64,000 bases of DNA from Ifrita kowaldi (lineage: Eukaryota > Chordata > Aves > Passeriformes > Cinclosomatidae). Positions 10,789 to 22,700 of this stretch are shown piece by piece; position 1 is the first letter of the stretch, and the number at the start of each line of letters is the position of its first letter. The translations under genes and the position numbers were made by a program. The notes beneath the pieces were generated by a model that had not been told where the DNA came from, did no database searches, and saw nothing but the letters and a program-made list of their open reading frames with translations. The stretch spans positions 1-64,000 of the forward strand of contig VZRS01009494.1 in the NCBI GenBank assembly GCA_013398055.1, given 5' to 3'.

Positions 10789-13700
10789 ATGCTGCTGCCC
10801 TGCGTGCGGAGCGTGGCTGCGCGCCGCCTCGCCCGGGACGTGCCCCGCGCCTGCAGCTGCTCGGCGCACGGCCCCTCGCCGCGGGGCCACAGCCGCGGGG
10901 CGNNNNNNNNNNNNNNNNNNNNNNNNNNNNNNNNNNNNNNNNNNNNNNNNNNNNNNNNNNNNNNNNNNNNNNNNNNNNNNNNNNNNNNNNNNNNNNNNNN
11001 NNNNNNNNNNNNNNNNNNNNNNNNNNNNNNNNNNNNNNNNNNNNNNNNNNNNNNNNNNNNNNNNNNNNNNNNNNNNNNNNNNNNNNNNNNNNNNNNNNNN
11101 NNNNNNNNNNNNNNNNNNNNNNNNNNNNNNNNNNNNNNNNNNNNNNNNNNNNNNNNNNNNNNNNNNNNNNNNNNNNNNNNNNNNNNNNNNNNNNNNNNNN
11201 NNNNNNNNNNNNNNNNNNNNNNNNNNNNNNNNNNNNNNNNNNNNNNNNNNNNNNNNNNNNNNNNNNNNNNNNNNNNNNNNNNNNNNNNNNNNNNNNNNNN
11301 NNNNNNNNNNNNNNNNNNNNNNNNNNNNNNNNNNNNNNNNNNNNNNNNNNNNNNNNNNNNNNNNNNNNNNNNNNNNNNNNNNNNNNNNNNNNNNNNNNNN
11401 NNNNNNNNNNNNNNNNNNNNNNNNNNNNNNNNNNNNNNNNNNNNNNNNNNNNNNNNNNNNNNNNNNNNNNNNNNNNNNNNNNNNNNNNNNNNNNNNNNNN
11501 NNNNNNNNNNNNNNNNNNNNNNNNNNNNNNNNNNNNNNNNNNNNNNNNNNNNNTGAGTCAGGAGTGGTGCGGCTCCCTCTGCTTCTCTTGGGTGTACCAG
11601 ACTGGAGGTCTGCACTGGCGGGGATAAGCTCTTTTGTACTTAAAATTACTGATTGAAAAAGTTTTTGTCTTCATGAGCTCGGCAAAATTGTTGTAAGTTT
11701 AGTTACGTTGTATCTGATTTCTTTTCCACACTTTAAAGTAGTTGTAGTAGTTGATCCTGGTTTACTGAAGTGTTACTCTGTGCATTGCGTTAGATAAATT
11801 CAAAAACTGAGATAAATACAGAGGTAGCAATAGTTGGAAGAGTGTGCTCGCGGCCTCTCTGATGGGTCTCTAAATTTCCTGTTGTTTACATTAACGCGTG
11901 TCCTTTTCTAGGGTCTTGTTCTGGGAGTCTACTCTAGTGAAAAGGATGATGGTGCTGCCCAGTTCACTAGTGCAGGAGATGCTTTTGATAGACTTGTGTC
12001 TGGAAAGCTGAGAGCACTTCTGTCCCTGTAAGTGTGTGATAAGCTTCTGAAATGGATTAAAGTACCTATAAATACCCAGTAGGAATGATTTTTTTTTTTT
12101 TTCATTATTATTGTCTGTGTTGATATCACTGTCAGGCTGGTATTTGCTTCTACAGTTTGGAGGGGACCTCCCATGATAAAACCAAGCACTGAGCAAACAT
12201 GCTAAATGTTCATGGGACCCGTCCTCTGCTGTGAATCAGCACAGAGCCAAGCATCCCAGTACATTTGTGTGGCGCACTGTGTGGTCGTGGAGTGAGTGTA
12301 GTACTGTAAGATTTATCACAGTAAGGACATCTGTACTGAAAGAATGTTTTTGTGTCCTAGATGTGGGCCACCTTTGAAGAAAGGCAAAACACGCGTATTT
12401 CATGGTTTGCATCAGGTATGAACTTCGCGGTTTTGTATGTTAATTGATTGATGTGTGAAGTTTGTCTTTACATCTAATTTTAAGCTGAGTTCACTGCTGT
12501 GCTTGTATAAATGGTCTGCTCTTCTTCCCTCCTCTTGACCCTCTCAACTCCTGTTCTGCACTGCCCATGTTTGCACAGCCTTTTGCACAGTCCTGAACTC
12601 CCTCCAGTGTGCTGCAAATGGAGAGGATGTAAACAAGTCTGCTCCAAAGGTTCTGTACTCTGAATGGCTGCTTCCTGGATGAGCTAAAGCATGGCAGTTT
12701 TGGATCTGACTTCCGTGCCTCCTGTGTCTGGGAGGGGTGAGCATGTGAGGAGTTACTGATAGGTGCAAAGACCTTCCAGACCTGACAGTTCTAACACAAG
12801 GTAGTCCCATCATAGGCTTTTGTCAGGTTTTAAGTCAGGTGCTTGAAACCTCTGAAAGCAAGACATGGGACTGTTTTTCAAGCAGGACTTTTGTCTGCAC
12901 AGACATGATAGATCACAAGGTGTAAGATAAGGATTCACCTGCTCAAAGTCAGGCTTTTGGTGCCGTTTGAGAAGCTGGGATACCTTTAATGCACATACGT
13001 GAAGCTGACTAATATGGTATGGTTTGTGCCTATATGGAATAGTAGCTAAGGCCTAGGCAGGCATGTGATGTGGCACTAGCTGCCCCTGTCTAAGTAACTG
13101 AATCTTACACTAGGGCTATTTAAATAATCTGAAATAAATCCATTTGTAGTGAGTATTGCCTACCGTGTATAAATTCCTGTGCGGACACCCCATGCAGGTG
13201 ACACTGGACTTGGTAAAAAGGCTCTCAGAAATTTCATGGAAGTTGAGTGCACTGAAGGTCCCATTATCCCAGTTCTGCATACAGGATGGGCTCTGAAGTG
13301 AGTAGCAAATCTCTACAAAAGAAGACAGGAGAATGTTAACTGGTATCACTGATTTTCTGGATAGCTAACACAAGTTTCAGCAATTTTTCGACTAAAAGAC
13401 TTTACTGCAGTGTAGCAGTTTGAAAGCTGATTGTTAGAAGTTGACAGAGATGGAAGGGGAAAGCCTAAGATAAACTTAATTTAAGAGCCATAGGAACATA
13501 CATATATATATGTTCACATATATAGCTTTGAGTTTTATACAAATTTGACTTTGCTTTTAAAAGGCTGCTTTAATACTCATTGCTTCTTTTTTCCTTCCAC
13601 TTGCATGCAGTTTATAAGGCAAGCATTTAGTCTGCTATGCTACATTGTTTTCCTGAGTTCTGGAGAGGTGTGTACCTCTGTGCAGCTTTGGTTTGCTACC

Positions 13701-16700
13701 TGGCAAATCATGCCAGCAGAGCTCCTGAGATGAGCTAACACACTGAGCTTTTGAAGTTATTTTATTTCTTTGAACACACTGCTGTGGCAAAAAAGGTTAC
13801 AATTCTCCAGATCAGTTCTGTCCTTTCTTACAGCTTGAAAGCTGGATCTGCTTTCCAAGGACTCTTAGGCTTGCTGTTAGGAGTATCGAATTTACCATGT
13901 GTTGAGCATAAAGCCCTATCTGCTCTGTGCAATGCACATTATTATTAACTGGACAACAGAATAACTGACTGCATGCGTGTGGCAAATGATGTGGGAGCAC
14001 AGGATAGCAACACCATACAAGCACTCTTAATGAAAAGTGCCTGATATAGAAGTAGTACTGCATGTATTTTAATGATGTGCTTGGTTTGATTTGGAAAAAA
14101 GTCTTTATAACAACTCTACTGTGGCTGTAACAATGAGGAAAGTGAATCCATTTGTGTGTTGGCTTCATCTAGGACTTTCCAAGTGTGGTGGTAGTTGGCT
14201 TGGGTAAGAAGAATGCTGGAATAAATGAACAAGAAAACTGGAATGAAGGCAAAGAAAATATTCGTACAGCTGTTGCAGGTTAGCTATTTTTAAAAATTTT
14301 TACACATTTTGTCTATAAAGCAATTGCAGTTCTGCAGCATGTTCCATTTTTGAAGACCAAGTCAAGATATGCCTCTGTTTTGAAATGCACAACTTAGTGC
14401 ATGGTTTGGTAAATGCATTTACCTGTCACTGATATTCATGTGAATTTTTCCTGAGTGAGCAAGGAGTTATCAAGAGTGTAAATCAAATCTGAAGACAGGA
14501 AACTGCAGTTATTTATGTCAAATAACTTTCCTAAACAGTGTGATATTGAAAAGGCATTTGTCTAGTTAGTATTTTGAAGCCTGGGAGCATCAGCAATTCA
14601 CTTTATGGTCACGCTGTACTTAAGTATGCACATATATTTACTTCTGCCACTTATTTCATAACTGCGATATTTGCGTTATAAACTAACATCTTTCACAACA
14701 TCAGTACTATGATTCAGCATGTTCTCTGTTGTAGACAGAGGAGGGCTTATCTTAATCAAGGATGACTGCTGCATCTAATTGTGTAAAATAAGAATTAAAA
14801 GAGTTCTCACTGAGGACTTTATAATCTGTGATTGGATGACAGCTGTCTGTCCAAAGTGCTAGCCTGTAGGTGCCATTAACATTGTTAATTAATGTTAACA
14901 CTGTAACTGATGTAAAACATTGTTAAATTACTTGGGAACAAAATAGAATTTATGGAATACATTGTTTTATAAAAGGGTGTATAAACTCATCTGGAAGAAA
15001 AGAACAGTTAAATTCTTGGCAAAAATTAAATTATGACAAATTTTTGATACCTGTAGATAGTCATAATTCATAGCACTCCAGAATAACAGCCTTGCTTTGC
15101 TATAGAATGAGCTTAAAGGAGTCAGAACAACTGTGATCTTTCCTTTTTTATTCTTGTGAAACACCTTAATTATTATAATTTATCAAGTGGCATTTTTAGT
15201 AAAAATTCGTCAGTATATGGTCATTAGCATTTTAATTATTCTACTGCATGATCTCTTTAACTGACGTACTTATAAACTGAGATATCTTAAGTTAAAATTA
15301 TTTTTTCCTTGAAATGGCCCACTGATCACCTCGGACACGTATTTTGCTGTTCTTGCAATAGTTGGCCTTCAGTTCTGCGCTGTATTTTTCAGTTGGCTGC
15401 AGGCAGATCCAGGACCTGGAGATTCCTTGTGTAGAAGTAGATCCCTGTGGAGATGCGCAAGCAGCTGCAGAAGGTGCTGTCCTTGGGTTGCATGAATATA
15501 ATGAGCTGAAGCAAAAAAAGAAGCCTGTAGTTACTCCGCAGCTTCATGGAAGGTGATGGCAAAGGAAAGCTTGCCTATTTATTTGTCTGTTTGCTTCCTT
15601 ATTTATAAAACTGTATGCATGGCATGCTTGTGCATGAGAAAAACAAAACTGAAAGAATAGGGCTAGCAACAGTACTCTTGTTAACTCGTACTCATTTGAA
15701 TTTCCTGAAGTATTTTACATCTCAAGTATATTTATAGTGTTTGTTCTGTGTTTTGATGCCATGTTCAGAGGTTAAGGGTAAATAAATGCTGCTTCATAGA
15801 AAAGAAGGGCCAGAATAAAAGTAAAAGTAAAAAATATCTGAAGAGTATTTGTGATATACAGCAACTTCTGTTGGTATTGTGGGCCAAAATTGTGGAGAAG
15901 AGGTATTTCAAACTCCATAAATGGATAAATCCTTTGGAGAATCAGGAAATGCTATCTGACACCAGACCAATGCACTTTGGACATATTTTACATAGTTAAT
16001 TAGTTATATTTTCATTCACAGAGTATAATGCAAGAAGAGAAGCTGGGGTTCTTCTGGTCTCTAAATAGACATCACTTACTGGAGAGCAGAACATAGAACC
16101 AGAGCTTTTGGTTTCAGAACAATTACCAGAGTGGACTTTGGATGTTTTGTATAGAATATTCTGTCATGCATAGGAGAGGTATTTCCTGTATGTACTTTAA
16201 ACAGGAACAAGTCCTTCCTTTCAAAGAAGTTAATGAAATAAAGTAAAAACCTCTTGATTAAGCATGTCTTGATAAGCTATATGTAAAATAAACACTCTTC
16301 CCGTTTTGTAGCACAGCAGATAGTTGTAGCACAGCTGGTTAAATCCGTATTAAATAAACATTTCCTGAAAACATAGATGGTCCTATGACCACTTATGACA
16401 TTGGAAGTAATTTTTTAATAGAGCAATTTAGGTTGGTCAAGACTTCTGGAGGTCATTCAGTCCAGCTCCAACTTGGATTAGGGATAATCTGGACGTTACA
16501 TACAACATTAAAGTTTGGTCAGGTCGATCAGGCCTTTGTCTAGTCCATATTTTAGTATTTCCTGAGTTGAAAATTCCACATCCTCGCTGGGCCATCTGTT
16601 CCAGTGCTTAACTTGCCAGTTTCAGCGTCAGCTGACATTTGGCTTCTTAATTACATCCCTCCATATCCAGGCAATATTTCTGTATTCCTCCTGGATTCCT

Positions 16701-19700
16701 CTATCATTGTCCTGTTCTTTTTAGAGGCAGAATCCAGTTCAATGCCCTACTTTGTGATAACTTATAAAGCAAGTAAGTTGTCTCAGTAAAATGAAAGGTT
16801 TTGTACTGGTCGTCTGGCAAAGTAATCAGAGAGACCCCCCATTTCCTACACAGGCTCTGTGTATGTTTGTTCTGTCATTTGTTGGTGAAGTGCCTTGAGT
16901 GCACTGTGAAGTGAGATCCGAATTCCACTCTTATCACATAATCATATTTCAGTAAAGGCAAAAACAGAATTGGAGACTTTATATGGTAAATAAAAACTTT
17001 CAAGGCTGTTAAAATTAATGTGATTACAAGCTTTGGAAGGGGTATTAAACCTTGTGTTTAAGGATTTAAGCCAATCTTTGATTAGTAAGGATTAGGACAA
17101 GACCTAATGAATTGGATAGATAATTTTACATCTGTCTGCTCTCAGATTTTCCTAGCTTTCTCTGAAGTATTTGGCACTGACTAGAACCGGAGATGAGTTA
17201 CTAGACTAGATTCCTTGTAGCAAGATAACTATGATATTCTTAACTGCTCCAAATTAATGATACTGCATTTTAAGAAAGAGAATATGTGAATGCTGACAAC
17301 GTCTTACTTTTAAAAATGTGTATAATCCTGATCATTGTGTGTTGTTGTTCAGTGCTGAAAGTGAAGCCTGGCAAAAAGGTGTTATCTACGCTGAGGGGCA
17401 GAACCTTGCTCGGTACCTTATGGAGGCTCCAGCTAATTACATAACTCCCATCAAATTTGCTGAACATATTGAACAGAAGCTCAGAAGTTTCAGCAATGTA
17501 AAGGTCCACATAAGGTAAATTCCTCAGAAATGATTCTTCTGTAAGGTAGAGGACCATAACAGTAAGATAAGATACCTTCCAGGTTATTCAAATATCATTT
17601 TCCCTTTGCTACTTCAAATGACAATAGCACGGAAAGTATTTGGGGAAAAGGTATGAGGGGTGCCCAAAATGAAGGCTGTTCTCAAGAATTAGAAGATAAG
17701 CTGTTAGTTTGCAGAGGAAGCAAGATACTGTGATGCAGTAAAATCATTACCTGTCAATTAGTCATGCAGTCAGTACTGCTTAATTAACACGTGCTGTGAA
17801 AAGAAGCCTCAGTGAATAGAGGGCTAATATTAATTACCTTTTGTTTTCTTCCCAGGTGGGTTTTTTCCATACCTTTGGTTTTTTTGTGTGGATATGGTAA
17901 TAAAACATCTTCTGTTTATTGCTGTTACTGTTGGGATTTTTTAAATAGTTTTTAAAAATATAAGATGGAGCCATAAAAGCCTTTGCAAGTGGATTTGCAC
18001 AGCTGGTGCTTCTTGCCCCTGAATTTCTACTTTACGCTCTTCAGTGGAAACAGGCTAACTGGTTGTGCAAGTGTTGGAGGCTATTTTGTTGACAAGCAAA
18101 AGGCTGAGGGAAATCTTGCTAGCAGAAAGCTAAATATAACCTGCTGCAATATTGTTACTTTATATGCCTTTAGCATCTGTAGGCTCACAGGCAAGTGAAA
18201 GATAAGTGTTTCTGATGCAGAAACTGCAGACGAGCTGTTGGTTTTTGTTGTTTTTTTTTTTTTTTAACAAGACAAAACATCAAAGAGCAACTTTGAGGAA
18301 GTGTTTTTCTGCCTCACAAAAAAAAAGGTAGTAATAGTTGGATTTAAATTACAGTTTCCAAAATAACTAACTAAAATGAAATGTTTTGTGTACAAACCTT
18401 CAAGGATCATGGTCTCTTAAAAACAACCACCTTGGTCAAAGTGTCGAGTTTAAAAAAAACCAAATAACCAAAACTAATATGTTTCTATTCCAGACCGGAG
18501 TCTTGGATAACAACACAAGAGATGGGAGCATTCCTGAGTGTAGCTAAGGGTTCAGCTGAACCTCCCATCTTTCTGGAGATTCACTATTCAGGGGGTGCTG
18601 ATACAAATGACTCCCCATTGGTATTTGTAGGAAAAGGAGTTACATTTGACAGGTATGTATGCTAATATTTCCATTACTGTAGGGAGAAAATGCTTTCATG
18701 CTCTTTGTGTTCAACAGGGAGATGCTTTTTCTTTGCTCAGCACATCTTCCAATGCCATTCCACTGAACTTGCATTATATAGTAGCTTGTGCTGCCTTTTC
18801 TGGGGATGAGACAACATCAGTTGTCCAAAGTAGGAATTAGTATGGTATCATCTTGTAAGGGACAAAAGGAAATTCAGAGGGAAAGAAAATAAAGAAGGTG
18901 CTGGGGTTTTTTTCTTGTCCTGAAAAAACCTGTGGATGAAGAATTTACATGTTTGGAATTGCAGTATGTCACTGGACATCTAGATGATGCTTAAGGAAAT
19001 AGAAAGTAGTTCATTCTTTGCAGCAGTTCCTTATGACTACTTTCCAAGTCACATACTACTGAAGAATTTATCAGTCAGTTCCCCATCCATATGTTGATTT
19101 TACCAAATGTACTGTTTTTTTCTTGTTTTGTGCACTGCTGTTATGAAGGCCAATTAGTTAGTGCACTGCAGTTTACCTGGATTTTTATGGTCTCCTAATT
19201 ATGAGGAAGTAATATTTTATCTGAAATGAAAACCCAGATACCTTGCTTTCAGTACACTTACTAGGGTTGTAGGAGTATTTGGAGCACCAGGTCTAGCATT
19301 TACTGATATTTGGTGTTAACACATACTGATGGACAGAACATCATCAGTGTATGTGGCATCGAACTTGAGCTGTTTGTTCCAGCGGTGGCATTTCACTGAA
19401 GCCATCATCGGGTATGGATGCGATGAGAGCAGATATGGGAGGGGCAGCAACTGTCTGTTCAGCCATTGTGACAGCAGCAGCTCTAAATCTACCTCTCAAC
19501 ATAATTGGTAAGTGTGTTTGTGTGGAGAATCCAAAAATCTTAGCTCTACAAAGTTTTGTGAGAGAGAACATTTCTAGTATTAGCAATTGTAAAAGCCATG
19601 TAGAAACATCATGGACACTTGCACACCTACTTCCCTCATTCCCTTGCTCAACCTCTTTTCCGTGTTTACTTGCTTATAAAAAAATTACTATTCTTTACTT

Positions 19701-22700
19701 GAATAAAATATTGGAACACCAAATTAAGATTTTTAAGGTATGATATTTAGATCTTAAGTGAGAAATGCTTGTCAATAAAGATTTTTAGTGAGTCCCGATC
19801 CTTCATTACAAGAAAGAATATGCATGTCTGTGTAATCAGTTAGTATGAAAAGGAGTTACCTGAGCTACCTCCATGAGTGCTTGTCACAACTGAACAGTAA
19901 GAGGGATCAGCTTTAGTTTCGTTAGGTGAGTATCTCAGCAGAAAACTAAAACAAATGAAACCAATCTGCTGATACCGTTATGTATGTTCAATGATTTTTT
20001 TTCCCAGAAAAAAAGCTTATTTTTTCTGCAGAGATAAAATTAAATGAGCTGATTCAGACGCTGTGGCAAGACCAGTTGGCAATGACATGTAACATGTTCT
20101 AGGATAAGTTTTAGTTTGTGAAGCTGGACTTGTGAGTTAACTGGTACTTTAGTCACTTCTATGCTTCAACCAGAAGAGGGCAGCGATGCCCACACGCGTC
20201 CTCACGGCGTTCCTCACCTTAGTGTGCGATGGGGAGGGCTGGCAGTGGAGCCTGTGCATCATGGCACTGAAAAGTGGTGCTCCACTTGAGGACCTTGTGC
20301 CAGGTGTGGGTTTTCCCTAGGAGTGGTGGAGTGCCTTTCATTCCATGATCCCAGTCATAGTTGCAGTTTTGACGCTGAGTCTGTTTTTTGCTTGTTTGTA
20401 GTTGCTCTTGGTGTGGCTGGAGTTATGTGATAACCCTGGACCCCTCTGGACATTATACAATGAGCAGAGTTCAAATGGCTCAGAGTGTTTATTCGAGAAA
20501 TTTTTAATTTCAGAAAGAAAGAAGTTCCATGTGAACAATTATATATGGGAGACAAAACTATTTATTGCTCCTCTGATACCACTTGTCTGGGAAAAAAGTA
20601 GAAGAAAATCCTAGTGGTAAAATAGTGTAGGTGAGAGAGCATGGTGGTGCATCATGCACCACCACGAGTTTCCCTGATTGAAAACTGGACCACGTGTCTT
20701 TCATTAACCGGGAAAATTTGGATTTTGAGCTTAATTCCGAAACGACACTTCTGCTGTTTTCTTAAGGAGGTGTTTGGGGTTTATCTAAGTGGGTTTTTTT
20801 CTACAAGTTTTCTGAGAAGAAAATTAGTGATTCACTTTTCTTTTTGTCTCTGAGGTTTGGCACCCCTCTGTGAAAATATGCCCAGTGGTAAGGCAAACAA
20901 GCCTGGGGATGTAGTAAGAGCCAAGAATGGAAAAACAATACAGGTATGCCTGTGAAACTTGGATTTCGAGTACTTCTCGTGAATTGGTGTAATCAACCAA
21001 GTTGACTGCAGTCAAGAGTACATTTGAAAAAAACCCTTAAAGATAAGCAGTGCAAATGTACTGTTTTCAAAAATGTAAGAGGCATGTTGTTAACTAGAAA
21101 TTGCTATCGTAGGATTTTTTCAAATATAGATTGAAGAGATGAGACATGTTTTATAAATTGCTAGCAAAAACTGCAAAGTAAGGTCATTTACTGAGCATGC
21201 TAGAAAAGCTTGTTTGGCACAAGAGGTTGTTAAAATGCTCATAAATACAGGCTCTCAGTCTGAATGAATAACATTAATTGCTTCCAGCAGACCCTTCAGG
21301 ACAATTCCTTGCTATCTGGAGTAAGACATGAAAGTAAGACATCAGTTTCCTGCCGATGAAACCAATGTCTTTGCACTGCCAAAATGCTCAGTACAATCAG
21401 AACTCTGAGTCATAGGGGGCTGTTGGTTCAAAGGAGCTTGCCAAATCAGTACCCAAGATACATATTTCGTATTTGTTACAAATGGTTCCATACTCATCTA
21501 ATAGAATAAATTGTACTGAAAGTCATTGTGCTGTAGATCACTGATTTAATGCAGAATTGGATGGCTTAATATTTCCTTCTGTCTGAATTTCTGTGATTCT
21601 GCCACTTTTGACTTGCTGAACCTTCCATTTCTTTGAAGTTCATCTCTGAAAACTGAGTTCAGTCACCCTCTGCTGTGAAAGGGAAAAAGACTGGCCATGT
21701 ATTTCCCCACCAAGAAGAAATTTGCAAGAAAGTGCTGGTAGCTCAGAGCACATGATGCAGCCTGTGTGCTCCACTGAGACACCTCTCCAGGCTCTTCTGA
21801 GGAGCCAGCAGTACAGAGAGCCAGCATGTGGAGGAGGTTGCAGTGCTGAAAGATGACTTAACCTCAGCTACAGATACACTTTTACTTTGTAAACATAACT
21901 GTATATCAATACTATATTTTTTCTTTCATTTTTCAGTGTAGTTTGAGTAAATTTTCATTACCTGAAGTTCCTAGGGCCTCTATCCAACAGCTATTTAAGA
22001 TAGTATGTGAGAAATACATCAGTGAAAGAGATGTTTACAGTCCTTTATCTGGTTTTTTACTGATTTTGCCCTTGAAGGTAGATAACACAGATGCAGAAGG
22101 AAGACTGCTGTTAGCTGATGCTCTCTGTTACGCCCACAATTTTAATGCAAGGGCTATTGTGAATGCTGCAACATTAACAGGTAAGCAGTGTCCCTGCTCA
22201 TTTTGCAAGTCAGTTTTGTGTTACTCATTAGTTGAGCTGTGGATTAGTTGCACTGTGTATGTAAACCCAGCCTTAATTCAGAGGCAACTGAGATGATTTT
22301 GCATGACGCAGGACAACAGCGAGCACAGCTTGTGTGTCTCTGGAGTGGGGAGGGGACATGCAGGGTACGTGCTCAGCAGTGGAGATGAAGTTGGGCTGGC
22401 CCAGCCAGGCTGGAACCAAGAGCAGAAAAACCTACACAGACTTCAATGTTTCTGCACAGTGTTTCCCTGTGCTTCTTCCATCTCTGAGCTAAACCCTCCC
22501 AGCTCCCAGGGATGTGTGATGCAGAGGTAGTGGCATGTTCATGGAAGAATCCTGCCCAGTCCATATGGCACAGACCACGCTGGAGCCCAGACAGGTTCCT
22601 GAGGCTTGCTGAGTGCCTGAGCTCTGACGTAGCCAGTGCCAGTATGTGAGCTAGCTCAGGCCTCCATCATGACAGGAGAGTCGTCATCATCTTCCCCAGA

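Noticed and set aside
10428..11656. Several long ORFs on both strands crossing the gap
   Set aside because: They are open only because the 651 n characters are translated as X. Only the LAP3 exon 1 frame (ATG 10789) is supported.
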